From Rhodovulum sp. P5 (GTDB lineage Bacteria; Pseudomonadota; Alphaproteobacteria; Rhodobacterales; Rhodobacteraceae): a stretch of 64,000 nt of DNA. Below the pieces are notes generated by a model. That model was not told where the DNA came from. It ran no database searches and was given only the letters and a program-made list of their open reading frames with translations. Made by a program: the position numbers and the translations under genes. Shown piece after piece: positions 26,236 through 35,892 of the stretch. The stretch spans positions 4,073,335-4,137,334 of the forward strand of contig NZ_CP015039.1 of NCBI RefSeq assembly GCF_002079305.1. Direction: 5' to 3'. Each line of letters begins with the position of its first letter. Positions within the stretch are counted from its first letter, which is position 1.

Positions 26236-27264
26236 ATGACCCATTCCGTCGCCATACTTGGCGCCTCGGGCTATACCGGGGCAGAACTTGTCCGGCTGAT
26301 CGCCACCCATCCCGACATGCAGATCGTCGCCCTCTCGGGCGAACGTAAGGCGGGCCAGCCCATGGCGGCCGTGTTCCCGCATTTGCGCCATCTCGACCTG
26401 CCCGATCTGGTTAAGATAGAAGATATCGATTTCTCGGGCGTCGATCTGGCCTTTTGCGCGCTGCCCCATGCGACCTCGCAGGCGGTGATCAAGGACTTGC
26501 CGCGCGATCTGAAGATCGTGGATCTTTCCGCCGATTTTCGGCTGCGCGACCCGGCGGAATACGAGAAATGGTATGGCAAACCCCATGCCGCGGTCGAGAT
26601 GCAGGCCGAGGCCGTCTATGGCCTGACCGAATTCTACCGCGATGAGATTCGCGCAGCGCGGTTGGTGGCGGGCACCGGATGCAATGCGGCGACCGGGCAA
26701 TACGCCCTGATCCCGCTGATCCGGGCGGGCGTGATCGACCTTGACGAGATTGTGATCGACCTCAAGGCGGCGGTCTCGGGGGCGGGGCGGGCGCTGAAGG
26801 AAAACCTGCTGCATGCGGAACTGTCCGAAGGCTATCACGCCTATGCCGTGGGCGGGATTCACAGGCATTTGGGGGAGTTCGACCAGGAATTCTCACGCGC
26901 TGCGGGCCGCAAGGTCGAGGTGCAGTTCACCCCCCATCTGATCCCGGCCAATCGCGGGATTCTGGCCACCGTCTATGTCCGGGGCGAGGCGGAGGCGATC
27001 CACGGGGCCTTGGCAAACGCCTATGAAGGTGAAACCTTCATTCAGGTTTTGCCGTTTGGCGAACATCCCTCCACCCGGCATGTGCGCGGTTCCAATTTCG
27101 CGCATATCGGCGTGGTGGCGGACAGGCGGCCGGGCCGGGCGATGGTGATCGCCGTGCTCGACAACCTGACCAAGGGGTCTTCGGGACAAGCGATACAGAA
27201 CGCCAACCTGATGCTGGGGAGTGCGGAGGAGACTGGGCTGATGCTGGCCCCATGCTTCCCCTGA
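26236..27264 (+). CDS. argC: N-acetyl-gamma-glutamyl-phosphate reductase
   Basis: The 342-residue enzyme of arginine synthesis reduces N-acetylglutamyl phosphate to the semialdehyde with NADPH. The nucleotide loop GASGYTG is at 9-15. The active-site Cys149 sits in [14 protein letters not shown] rather than the more common GCYPTA context, as in related Rhodobacteraceae proteins. [15 protein letters not shown] and [14 protein letters not shown] are typical. The start is ATG 26236 behind AGGAAG; an upstream in-frame start would overlap murI for no reason. ccmE follows after 12 bases. Confidence 0.93.
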   Translation: MTHSVAILGASGYTGAELVRLIATHPDMQIVALSGERKAGQPMAAVFPHLRHLDLPDLVKIEDIDFSGVDLAFCALPHATSQAVIKDLPRDLKIVDLSADFRLRDPAEYEKWYGKPHAAVEMQAEAVYGLTEFYRDEIRAARLVAGTGCNAATGQYALIPLIRAGVIDLDEIVIDLKAAVSGAGRALKENLLHAELSEGYHAYAVGGIHRHLGEFDQEFSRAAGRKVEVQFTPHLIPANRGILATVYVRGEAEAIHGALANAYEGETFIQVLPFGEHPSTRHVRGSNFAHIGVVADRRPGRAMVIAVLDNLTKGSSGQAIQNANLMLGSAEETGLMLAPCFP

Positions 27265-27276
27265 CGGAGAGAGACG

Positions 27277-27726
27277 ATGCGCGGACTAAAGAAACAACGC
27301 CGGATTCAGATCATCATCGTGGCCTTCGTGGCGCTGGCCGTGTCGACGGGCCTGATCGGCTATGCGATGCGGGACGGGATCAACTTCTACCGCGAACCGA
27401 GCCAGGTCATCGCATCGCCGCCGCCGCCGACGGAGGTCTTCCGCATCGGTGGGCTGGTGATGGGCGGCAGCCTGCAACGCGGGCAGGGTGAGACCATCAG
27501 GTTTGAAGTGACCGACAATGCCGGCGCTGTGGTGCCCGTGGCCTTTACCGGCGTGCTGCCTGATCTCTTCTCGGAAAATCAGGGCACGATTGCGACGGGG
27601 CGCTTGGTTGACGGCGTCTTTGAGGCGACCGAGATCCTTGCCAAGCATGACGAAAGCTACATGCCCAAGGAAGTTATCGATACCCTGAAGAAAAGTGGCG
27701 AGTACCGCGATCCCAACGGCAGCTAG
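27277..27726 (+). CDS. ccmE: Cytochrome c maturation heme chaperone CcmE
   Basis: This 149-residue periplasmic heme chaperone has one N-terminal membrane anchor (residues 9-29), an OB-fold domain with FRIGGLVMGGSLQRG and the heme-binding His124 in AKHDESYMPKE. Tyr128 of the HxxxY motif is present. CcmE takes heme from the CcmABCD complex and delivers it to CcmFH. No other ccm genes are in the window, which is common in alphaproteobacteria. The two CxxCH motifs of QhpA at 47 kb would need this pathway. Confidence 0.95.
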   Translation: MRGLKKQRRIQIIIVAFVALAVSTGLIGYAMRDGINFYREPSQVIASPPPPTEVFRIGGLVMGGSLQRGQGETIRFEVTDNAGAVVPVAFTGVLPDLFSENQGTIATGRLVDGVFEATEILAKHDESYMPKEVIDTLKKSGEYRDPNGS

Positions 27727-27967
27727 GCACTTCCGGCCTGCACCCCGCGGTGGGGTGTCCCGTGCCACGAAGGTGCAGGGGTCTTCCGGGACGAGAAACA
27801 CAGACCTTGCCGGTCGTGCCGGACCAAGAACGCGCCTGATGCCTGAGCACGGAAGAACAGGGCCGCGACCGTCACCATCCGGCTAACCCGCCGAACGGTC
27901 GCGCACGCACATCTCAACCCTTTCGGCAGACAGTTCCCCCGGTTTCCAATTCAGACCGGGGGACAAC
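27727..27967. other. Intergenic region before the lysis cassette
   Basis: These 241 bases hold no credible gene. A 6-bp GC hairpin (CACCCC at 27741-27746, GGGGTG at 27752-27757) follows ccmE without a T-run and may be a weak terminator. No clear TTAA-N7-TTAA CtrA site was seen by eye. Confidence 0.35.
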
Positions 27968-28579
27968 ATGAAAACCGTCCGAGACCTAGCGCGGGAAATC
28001 GTCAACCGCGAAGGGGGCTACGTCAACGATCCCGACGACCCCGGCGGCGCCACCAAGCACGGCGTGACGGTGCATACCATGCGCCGGATGGGTATGGACC
28101 TGACCCGCGACGGCAAGGTCAACTGGAAAGACGTCCAGGCGCTGAGCAAGGACCAGGCCGTCGACATCTTCATCGAGCACTATTTTCACCGTCCGCATGT
28201 GGATGCCCTGCCGGACTGTCTGCAACCGTCGGTCTTCGACATGTATGTGAATGCCGGGGCCAATGCCGTCCGCATCCTTCAGGACGTCCTGAACGAGATG
28301 GGGCAGTCGGTGTCGGTGGACGGGATCATCGGCCCGCAAACCATCCAGGCCGCCCGTTCCGCGGCGCGGGATGCACCCGATCATATCGCCGACGTCTACG
28401 GCATTGCCCGGCGCAACTATTACTACGCCATTGCCGACCGCCGCCCGGCCAGCCGCAAATATGCAACCAACCGCGAAGGCGGCAAGGGCGGCTGGATCCG
28501 CCGGGCCGAGGAATTCATCTCGCCCCGCCATCATCTGACGGACGCAGAACATCGCGAACGGGTGCGCGCATGGGGATAG
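27968..28579 (+). CDS. GH108-type endolysin, probable gene-transfer-agent lysis protein
   Basis: The 203-residue holin-associated muramidase has the catalytic Glu15 in NREGGYVNDPDDPGG, then ATKHGVT, typical of glycoside hydrolase family 108. A C-terminal peptidoglycan-binding-like segment carries SVDGIIGPQTIQAARS. There is no signal peptide, so export depends on a holin; a 3-TM holin gene overlaps its end by 10 bases. In Rhodobacter capsulatus a similar endolysin/holin pair, located away from the GTA structural genes, releases gene transfer agent. That role here is inference; a stand-alone prophage remnant is the alternative. Confidence 0.85.
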   Translation: MKTVRDLAREIVNREGGYVNDPDDPGGATKHGVTVHTMRRMGMDLTRDGKVNWKDVQALSKDQAVDIFIEHYFHRPHVDALPDCLQPSVFDMYVNAGANAVRILQDVLNEMGQSVSVDGIIGPQTIQAARSAARDAPDHIADVYGIARRNYYYAIADRRPASRKYATNREGGKGGWIRRAEEFISPRHHLTDAEHRERVRAWG

Positions 28580-29130
28580 TGCAAAGCGTCGCCGGTGCGC
28601 TGGTGGGCAATGGCGCCAATGTGGTGAAGGAAGCGGCGGAGGTCTTCCGCGTGAATGCCGACGAGGCCGACCAGCGCAGTTTCGAATTGCAGCGTGCCGT
28701 GCTGGAGGAATTCGCCCATGAATTCGCCAACCCAAAGCGGAGTTTCTTCGACACGCTCATCGACGGGATGAACCGCTTGCCCCGGCCGCTCATGGCGCTT
28801 GGTACGGTGTTTCTGGCTGTCTCTGCCATGGTTGATCCGGTGTGGTTCGCCGCGCGGATGCAGGGGGTTGCGCTGGTGCCAGAGCCGCTTTGGTGGCTGC
28901 TGGGGGCCATCATCAGCTTTTACTTTGGCGCACGCTATCAGGCGAAGGGGCAGGAGTTTCAGCGCTCCATCGCCGAAAGCATGGCGCTGGCCCCGGTCGT
29001 CGTGCGCAACCTCGACATGCTGCGGGCGTTGTCGGACGACCGGAACGCAACGGCGAAGAGTTCAGACGCCCCGATCAAGACGTCTGGCGCCAGCAACCCG
29101 GCCCTCGCGGAATGGAGGGCGGACAAATGA
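28570..29130 (+). CDS. Holin of the GTA 3-TM family
   Basis: The 186-residue protein has an amphipathic N-terminal half (VNADEADQRSFELQRAVLEE) and hydrophobic segments around residues 70-95 (PRPLMALGTVFLAVSAMVDP) and 105-122 (PLWWLLGAIISFYFGARYQ). This matches the GTA_holin_3TM family, whose Rhodobacter member opens the inner membrane so the paired endolysin can reach the wall. It overlaps the endolysin gene by 10 bases and the small membrane-protein gene by 4, forming a compact lysis cassette. Confidence 0.85.
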   Translation: MGIVQSVAGALVGNGANVVKEAAEVFRVNADEADQRSFELQRAVLEEFAHEFANPKRSFFDTLIDGMNRLPRPLMALGTVFLAVSAMVDPVWFAARMQGVALVPEPLWWLLGAIISFYFGARYQAKGQEFQRSIAESMALAPVVVRNLDMLRALSDDRNATAKSSDAPIKTSGASNPALAEWRADK

Positions 29131-29279
29131 CGCTCGACCCCGAAATGGCCGCCGATCTCTGCGCGCTTCTGGCCTTGGGCAGCGTCATCATCTTTCTGGG
29201 GCGGCATCACACCGGCAAAGCCGGGGGCGGGTTGATGCTGATCCTGATTGCCATCGGGGTGGCACTCGCCTTCCTGTAG
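29127..29279 (+). CDS. Small membrane protein of the lysis cassette
   Basis: The 50-residue product starts with ATG 29127, overlapping the holin stop. It has two hydrophobic stretches (ADLCALLALGSVIIFLG and GLMLILIAIGVALAFL) joined by RHHTGKAGG. No family was recognised. Its position suggests an accessory part of the lysis module, such as a second holin or antiholin; that is inference. Confidence 0.6.
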   Translation: MTLDPEMAADLCALLALGSVIIFLGRHHTGKAGGGLMLILIAIGVALAFL

Positions 29280-29320
29280 GGATTGCGGAGTGCGGGGGCA
29301 TTTCGGCCCCGCCCGACAAC

Positions 29321-29347
29321 GGCCCGGGACGATTTGCGTTCCGGGCC
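29321..29347. terminator. Hairpin terminator between convergent genes
   Basis: GGCCCGGGAC (29321-29330) and GTTCCGGGCC (29338-29347) pair over 10 bases with one G-T pair and a 7-base loop. CCTTTTC follows on the plus strand. It lies between the lysis cassette and the end of soeC and could serve both directions. A second 6-bp stem sits at 29292-29312. Confidence 0.6.
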
Positions 29348-29379
29348 CTTGCCTTTTCAGGCCTTGAGTTGAGGGGGCC

Positions 29380-30321
29380 TCAGACCCTCGACCGGGAATA
29401 GTAGAGCATCGACAGATGCTGCGCCTCTGCGAAGAACAGCCAGCGTTCGATCAGCACTCCGACCCCGGCCGAAAGCACTGCAAGCACAAGAAGAAACGGG
29501 GCCGCGCCGCTCAGAAAGAACGCGACCACGACCATCGCCAGCGGCACACCGAAGAGCGTCGCCATCATCAGCATCCGCAGCCGGGTTGCATGGCGGCGTG
29601 CCACCTCGAACCCCATTTCGCGCATGACGAAGTTCGGCATCGTATGCGGCGGGTCAAGCGGTGTGATCTCCGCCCCCTCCGGCATGCCGAGGGCCATGGC
29701 CCGTGTGTACTGCTTGGGCTCGACATCCAGACGTTCGAAATAGCAGCGTTTGAGGGCAAGCCCCCCGACGAGGCTGAGGGCCGCGGCAAAGGTGGCGGTG
29801 ACCGAGACCCCGGCGAACATCGACAGGATCGCATCAAGCAAAAGCGCCCCGCTTGCCGCCCCCAGCACCAGATAGATCGACGGCACGATGGAGTGATGCC
29901 ATTGCGGGATTGTCCTGAGAGATGCGTAGATCATGCCGGAGCAATAGACCGTGGCCACGGCACCGAGGGCTGCAAGGATCGCGGCCGGGGTCGTCCATGC
30001 CGGACCGGCGCCGAGAACCCAGAGCAGCCCCAGGGCACCGGCGGGCACATAGGTCGCCACCGCGGCGACCCCTTCGCGCGCGAGCCAGGAACTGCGCCAC
30101 TGGCTGAGCGCGCGCCAAGCGCGTTCCGGGTGGCCCAGATGGAAGGTTGAGGAGACAAGCCCGGCGGTGATCAGGGCGAGTGCCAGGCCCAGACCGACGA
30201 GGGCGGCCCATGGGCTTTCGGGCAGGCTGCCGGTCAGGTGCGCCACGCACAGCCAGAACAAAAGGCCATAGCCCGCGCCGGACGAGGTCGTGAAGAAGAT
30301 GACGGAATACGCTGGATGCAT
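29380..30321 (-). CDS. soeC: Sulfite dehydrogenase membrane subunit SoeC
   Basis: This 313-residue DmsC/NrfD-type membrane anchor has about eight hydrophobic segments, beginning MHPAYSVIFFTTSSGAGYGL. It has the conserved STFHLGHPERAWRALSQWRS and a C-terminal AEAQHLSMLYYSR. It would bind quinone and anchor the SoeAB catalytic part to the cytoplasmic face of the inner membrane. It starts 10 bases after soeB. The DmsC fold alone does not prove sulfite as substrate; the SoeA and SoeB neighbours support it. Confidence 0.83.
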   Translation of the reverse strand: MHPAYSVIFFTTSSGAGYGLLFWLCVAHLTGSLPESPWAALVGLGLALALITAGLVSSTFHLGHPERAWRALSQWRSSWLAREGVAAVATYVPAGALGLLWVLGAGPAWTTPAAILAALGAVATVYCSGMIYASLRTIPQWHHSIVPSIYLVLGAASGALLLDAILSMFAGVSVTATFAAALSLVGGLALKRCYFERLDVEPKQYTRAMALGMPEGAEITPLDPPHTMPNFVMREMGFEVARRHATRLRMLMMATLFGVPLAMVVVAFFLSGAAPFLLVLAVLSAGVGVLIERWLFFAEAQHLSMLYYSRSRV

Positions 30322-30331
30322 CGTTCAGACC

Positions 30332-31129
30332 TCAGTTCGACAGGGCCCGGTCTACCCAGGCGAAGAATTTTTCCAGGGTAACCGTCTTGTCCGGCTGCGG
30401 CGCGGGGGAGGCAGACAGGGGGGCAACGCGTTCCGCGGCGTCGGCGCTTGCCGGATGGCCGGGCTGGTGATGCCGAAGCTGCGGTGTCGGCCCGTGGCGT
30501 GGCGGCAGATACCGGTTGACCGGCTTGTAGCCGAACGCCTCCAGCAAGCTGACACCGCCGCGATCCTCTGCTGCGGCACAGACCGCGCTGGTCGGGTCGC
30601 TGTAATCGCCGAAGGCCCGTGCGCCCGTTGGGCAGGCCCGGACACAGGCGGGGATGCGATCCTCTTCGGGGATCGTTTCGTTATAGATACGGTCCACGCA
30701 AAGCGTGCATTTCTTCATCACGCCATCGTCGTGGTCGTATTCCCGCGCGCCATAGGGGCAGGCCCAGGAACACAGCTTGCAGCCGATGCAGGTATCGGGA
30801 TTGACCAGAACGATGCCGTCTTCCTCGCGCTTGAACGAGGCGCCGGTGGGGCAGACGGTCACGCAATCGGGCGTTTCGCAATGCAGGCACGACCGCGGGA
30901 AATGCAGCGTGCGCGACCAGCCGTCGGCCTCGACCTCGAACGAATGGACGCGGTTCAGCCACGCGCCCGACGGATCGGCGCCATAGGGGTCGTGGTCGGA
31001 CAGGGGCGCGCTGTAGCCGCCGGTGTTCCATTCCTTGCAACTGGTGACACAGGCCTGACAGCCGACGCAGATGTCCAGGTCGATGGCCAGACCGAGTTTT
31101 CGGCCCGTCGTCTTGGGAAGCGAGGTCAT
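30332..31129 (-). CDS. soeB: Sulfite dehydrogenase iron-sulfur subunit SoeB
   Basis: This 265-residue ferredoxin-like electron-transfer subunit has four cysteine clusters: CVGCQACVTSC, CLHCETPDCVTVC, CIGCKLCSWAC and CTLC with a distant partner (VRACPTGARAFG). This is the four 4Fe-4S layout of DmsB-type subunits. It passes electrons from the molybdenum subunit to SoeC. The ATG overlaps the soeA stop (ATGA). The C-terminal 60 residues are Pro/His-rich and variable. Confidence 0.88.
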   Translation of the reverse strand: MTSLPKTTGRKLGLAIDLDICVGCQACVTSCKEWNTGGYSAPLSDHDPYGADPSGAWLNRVHSFEVEADGWSRTLHFPRSCLHCETPDCVTVCPTGASFKREEDGIVLVNPDTCIGCKLCSWACPYGAREYDHDDGVMKKCTLCVDRIYNETIPEEDRIPACVRACPTGARAFGDYSDPTSAVCAAAEDRGGVSLLEAFGYKPVNRYLPPRHGPTPQLRHHQPGHPASADAAERVAPLSASPAPQPDKTVTLEKFFAWVDRALSN

Positions 31130-34007
31130 TGGCCCTTCCTCCTGAACTCTCTACCGAAGGACAGCTTGTCCGGTGACGGGGGCAACCCGCCGCGGCCCAA
31201 CGGCTCGAACCGGGGTTCGCTCTCATGCGTTCCGTCCGCCTTTGCGATGTTCACGCGCAGATCGAACCATGCCGCCTGCCCGGTGATCGGGTCGGAGTTG
31301 GAGTAGCGATACCCCCCACCGCCCTTCGGCAGGAGTTCCGAGATCAGGTGGTTGAGAAGAAAGCCCTCCTTGCTTTCGGGGGCGTCCTCGGACAGGCCCC
31401 ACGCGCCCTTGCGCTTTCCGATGGCGTTCCACGTCCAGACGGTGTCGGGGTTGACGCCAGACATCAGCCGCACCTGGCATTTGACGCGGCCCAGATGGGA
31501 GGAAATCCACACCCAATCGTCATCGGCAACGCCGATTTTCTTGCCCACGTTGCGATGGATATAAAGCCGGTTCGCCGCCGTGATCTGGCGCAGCCACGCG
31601 TTCTGGCTGCCCCACGAATGATACATGTGCATGGGGCGCTGGGTGATGGCGTGCAGCGGAAACTTGACCGTGTCGACGGCCGTGGTTTCCAGCGGTTCGT
31701 ACCAGAAGGGCAGCGGGTCGAAATATTTTTCGATCCGCGGCCGGTGGGTGTCGGGGGGTGCCGGTCGCCATGCCCCCGTGCCGCGAGGCGGAAGGCCTGC
31801 AGCGGTTCGGAGTAAAGCTGAAAGATCGTTGGGTTGGTTTCCGCGCGAAAGCCCATCGCGGCCGCCCATTGAAGGTAATCGCGGTTGGCGTGCTTGAAAT
31901 AGGCCTGTTCGGGTTTCAGGTGATGGGCGAAGAAGGCGCCATTGTCGATATAGCGTTCCAACTGATTGGGGTTCGGCTCCCCCCGCCCGGATTTCGACCC
32001 GTCGGTGCCGCGCCACCCGGCCAGCGGGCCGATGCCCGGCTGGCGTTCGTGATTCACCATGTAGTCCGGGAAGCCGCCGGGATATTTCGGCGACCCGTCG
32101 GGATTGGCAAAGCCCGGCAGCTTCAGCCGCGCGCCAAGCTCGATCACCACCTCCTGGAACCCGCGCACGTCGCGGTCGGGCGCCACCACCGGCCAGCGGA
32201 TCGAATCCGCCGCGATGTCGGCCTCGGAAATCGGCCGGTCGAGAAGCGAGATACAGTCCCACCGTTCCAGATAGGTGGTATCGGGCAGGATCAGGTCGGC
32301 ATAGGGCACCGTTTCCGAATAGTAGGCGTCGGAATAGATGATCTTGGGGATGACGTAGTCGCCGTTCTCATCCTTCTTGGTCAACGCGTCGATGGTGCCC
32401 GGCACGTTCATCGACGAGTTCCACGCCATGTTGGCCATGTACATGAACAGGACGTCGATCTTGTAGGGGTCGCCCGTGGCCGCATTGTTGATGACCATGT
32501 GCATCAGCCCGTGGGACGACATCGGCGCATCCCAGCTGAACCCCTTGTCGATCCGCGCCGGCGTGGTGCCGTCCAGCAGCAGATGCTCCGGCCCCAGCGG
32601 GAAGCCCAGATGCGGGCCGCCCAGCGGTTCCTGCGGGCGCACATCCTTGGGCGCGCCGCGCGGCAACAGCCAAGGCGGGGCCTCTTTCGGGTAGGGCGGC
32701 TTGTAGCGGAAGCCGCCCGGGCAATCGATGGAGCCCAGAAGGATCTGCAGGATGTGGATCATCCGGCAGGTCTGGAAGCCGTTGGAATGGGCCGAGATCC
32801 CGCGCATTGCGTGCATCGAGATCGGGCGCCCGATCATCTTGTCATGCTTGCGCCCCGTCCAGTCCGTCCAAGGCTGGTCCAGCACGATTTCCTGCTGGAA
32901 CGCGACCTCGGCCAGTTCCGCGGCGATGCGCCTTGTCTGTTCGGCCGGCACGCCGGTGACCCCGGCCACGTTTTCGGGCGAATAGTCGTCCGACAGGTAG
33001 CGTTCGGCCATCAGTTCAAAGACGGGGCGGGCGCTGCGCCCGTCGGGCAGGGTGCGCCGCCCGGTCAGGGCCGGCTTCTGGGGCAGGTTTTCTGTCCGTG
33101 CCTGATCCTTGCCGGTGAACCCGCAGCCCGCAAGCGCGCCAGTCGCGGTGTCAAAGAGCAGCGGCTCTCCGGCGTCGTCGCGGGCGAAAAGCCCGTCATC
33201 GGCCGCCCCGGGATCCTCGATCACCAGCCAGGGCGCGTTGGTATAGCGCACGAGATAGTCCAGATCGATGGTCTGGTTCCGGAACAATTCGTGGATCAGG
33301 GCGCCGACGAACAGCGCATCTGTTCCGGGGCGGATGCCCACCCAGTCATCGGCCACGGCGTTGTACCCGGTGCGCACGGGGTTGACCGACACGACCTTGG
33401 CGCCGCGCGCCTTCAGCTTGCCGATGCCGATCTTGATCGGGTTGGAGGCGTGATCCTCCGCCACGCCGAACAGCATGAAATATTTCGTGTGGTCCCAGTC
33501 GGGATCGCCGAATTCCCAGAACGCGCCGCCAAAGGTGTAAAGCCCCCCCGCCGCCATGTTCACCGAACAGAACCCGCCATGGGCGGCAAAGTTCGGCGTG
33601 CCATACTGCATCGCCCAATAGCCGGTCAGCGACTGGCTCTGGTCCCGACCGGTGAAGAAGGCCAGCCGCTTGGGGTCGGTCTTGCGCACTTCGCCCAGCC
33701 AGTCCGTGGCCAGCGTCAGCGCCTCCTCCCAGCTGATTTCCTCGAACTCGCCGGAACCGCGCGGGCCAACACGCTTCATCGGGGCGCGCAGGCGGGCGGG
33801 GGAATAGTGCTGCATGATCCCGGCGGAACCTTTTCCGCACAGGACGCCCTTGTTGACGGGATGGTCGCGGTTGCCCTCGATATAGCGGACCTTGCCGTCA
33901 CGGATGTGAACATTGATCCCGCAGCGGCAGGCGCACATGTAACACGTTGTCTTGCGCACCACGTCACCGACGGGTTGCTGCAATTCAGATACTGGTGGTT
34001 GCGACAC
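31126..34007 (-). CDS. soeA: Sulfite dehydrogenase molybdopterin subunit SoeA, frameshifted
   Basis: After repair this is a molybdopterin oxidoreductase of about 960 residues, the expected SoeA size. The N-terminal 4Fe-4S motif is CYMCACRCGINVHIRDGKV. HPVNKGVLCGKGSAGIMQHY and LPDTTYLERWD are family features. The first 740 or so residues read in one frame up to QAFRLAARG. The C-terminus (from APPDTHRPRIEKYFDPLPFW onward) is in the frame one base back. A missing C on the plus strand in the run 31773-31777 joins them cleanly. SoeABC oxidises cytoplasmic sulfite to sulfate with quinone as acceptor, as in Allochromatium and Ruegeria. The start is GTG 34007 behind GGGAGGG. Another DMSO-reductase-family substrate cannot be excluded by eye. 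Confidence 0.82.
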
Positions 34008-34431
34008 GATCCCTCCCTTGATCGATCGGAGCCCTATGGGACAACGCCGCTGCGCAGCGCCGCCGTCACCCGATTGTTAACACGCGAATCGTCCCCTGTC
34101 GGAAGAGAAATTCAATCGCTTCAAATCCGATACCCTCCCTTGGGGTTCGTGCCTCACGGGTGTGGTGAGTTTCGAACAGATGCGTTCCAAACCGCAAGGC
34201 GTTTTCGCCCTGCGGTTCTCAACCGTGGGAAAGGGTGGTTTTGGCGGCAGCTTTGGCGTCGTTTCTGCGCCCTTGTGGCCCCGTGACGAATGGTTCGGGC
34301 GAACGAACCTGCAACGCGGCACGGCCCAGCTTCCGGCGGTCGCCCGTGCCGTCGTCTGGACGCCGGGCCTTGACGCATTCGGCGCTTGGTGTCGGCTTTG
34401 GTCTTTGGGTCGTTCCCCGCGTTCTTTGCCG
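34008..34431. other. Intergenic region upstream of soeA with two hairpins
   Basis: These 424 bases lie between the M81 peptidase gene end and soeA, both minus strand, so they should hold the soe promoter and a terminator for the upstream genes. CCGCAAGGCG and CGCCCTGCGG (34192-34215) form a 9-bp stem with one mismatch and a TTTT loop, followed on the minus strand by TTTGG. GGTTCG/CGAACC (34292-34309) is a smaller stem. No gene is supported here. Confidence 0.4.
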
Positions 34432-35892
34432 TCAGCCCCGCATCGGCCCGCCGGGACCCAGCCGAATGCCGGATCTCAGCCGGGTAAAGGGAATGGCGGC
34501 CAGGTTGCACGGATTGGCCCCGGGTGTTTCGGCAAAAAGGATCGTTGGCGCGATCCGCTTGTAGTCGGCCATGAAATGGATCGCGCTTTTCACGCAGACG
34601 ATGGCATGCTCCGCCGGTTCCAGCCCGACGACTCGGAAGAACTCCTGATCCGCATTTTGCGCGCGGGCGGAGCCGACGACGACCCGGATGCCGGTGCCCT
34701 TCAGACGCAGGCAGGCGGTCGGCCCCATATCGGCATCCGATCCCCCGAACATCGGCCCGGTACAGCGGAACCGCCCGTCCGACAGGGTTTCGACGATCAC
34801 CTCGGCCGTCAGGGGCTGCGAATACTGCGTGTAGTGCCCGCCAAGGGGCAGGATGATCTCGGCACCGAGGCCTGCCTGATGCGCCGCCGCGGCGGCGGCG
34901 GGATCGAACAGCATCGACAGGATCGCATCGGGGGCTTGCGCCTCGACCAATGCGCGGAGCAGGCCGGTGGTCTCTCCGGTGCCGCCGGCGCCGGGGTTGT
35001 CCTGCACATCGGCAATCACCACCGGGCCGGGGCCCGCCATCGCCCGTGCAACCGCGTCGGGGGCGGATAGAAGCCGGTCGTCAAAGGCGCCCTCCACCGC
35101 GTTCAGATGGGCGAGCGTTTCATCGGCGGCGCGGTCGGCGGCCTCTTGCGTCTCGGCATAGGCGAAGATCGACGGCCCGCAATCGGGGATGTCGGCGGGC
35201 GGAAAGCCCGAGGCCAGATCGACCGACAAGGCATCGCGGCCGGGCAGGGCGGCGTAAAGCTCCGCGCCGGGGCTGAACTCCGTCGATTGCGCCGTGATCG
35301 GGATCAGGGCGCCGCCCTGGCGAAACGCCTTGGCCACCGGTCGGGTCATCGCGGCATCCAGAAGCCGCGCCGCCCGCGCCCCGGTCTCGGCCATGTCGGT
35401 ATGGGGATAGGTGCGATAGACGGTGACCACGGTGGCGGCGTCGAAAAACGCGGGGCTGAGATTGCCGTGCAGGTCCAGACTGACCGCGATGGGAAAATCC
35501 GGCCCCATGGCCCGGCGGATACGGGCCAGGATTTCCGCCTCCGCATCGGGGGCGTCGCGGGTGACCATGGCCCCGTGCAGGTCGAGGTAGAGTGCATCGG
35601 GCGCGGCCGCCTGCACGCCCGCGACGATCTCGCCCACGATCCGGTCGAAGGCGTCAGCCGCGACATAGCCGCCCGGCTCTGCCCCGGCCCAAAGGAGCGG
35701 CACCAGATCGTGCCGGCACTCTGCCATGAAGCCCGACAGCGGGATATTGAGGCCCCGGAACCGGTCGATCAGATCCGCCCCGCGGGTCAGTTCCGGCCAG
35801 GCGCCGCGCTTCTCGAACAGGTCCCATGTGGTGGGCTGGGGCGCGAAGGTGTTGGTTTCGTGCTGAAAGCCTGCAACGGCGATGCGGGTCAT
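34432..35892 (-). CDS. M81 family metallopeptidase (MlrC-like)
   Basis: This 486-residue protein of the microcystinase C (MlrC) family starts ITRIAV-like with AVAGFQHETNTFAP. The N-terminal domain has YLDLHGAMVT and VSLDLHGNLS, both carrying likely zinc ligands. TYPHTDMAETGARAA and DVQDNPGAGGTGETTGLLRA follow. Family members hydrolyse peptide or amide bonds in small unusual substrates. Its ATG overlaps the stop of the amidohydrolase gene (4 bases), so both are co-translated. The nearby dipeptide transporter suggests an imported amide or peptide as substrate, but which one cannot be said. Confidence 0.88.
   Translation of the reverse strand: MTRIAVAGFQHETNTFAPQPTTWDLFEKRGAWPELTRGADLIDRFRGLNIPLSGFMAECRHDLVPLLWAGAEPGGYVAADAFDRIVGEIVAGVQAAAPDALYLDLHGAMVTRDAPDAEAEILARIRRAMGPDFPIAVSLDLHGNLSPAFFDAATVVTVYRTYPHTDMAETGARAARLLDAAMTRPVAKAFRQGGALIPITAQSTEFSPGAELYAALPGRDALSVDLASGFPPADIPDCGPSIFAYAETQEAADRAADETLAHLNAVEGAFDDRLLSAPDAVARAMAGPGPVVIADVQDNPGAGGTGETTGLLRALVEAQAPDAILSMLFDPAAAAAAHQAGLGAEIILPLGGHYTQYSQPLTAEVIVETLSDGRFRCTGPMFGGSDADMGPTACLRLKGTGIRVVVGSARAQNADQEFFRVVGLEPAEHAIVCVKSAIHFMADYKRIAPTILFAETPGANPCNLAAIPFTRLRSGIRLGPGGPMRG

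Noticed and set aside
31758..34286. 842-codon open frame antisense to soeA
   Set aside because: It is the shadow of the molybdopterin subunit; no domain is recognisable and there is no ribosome site.
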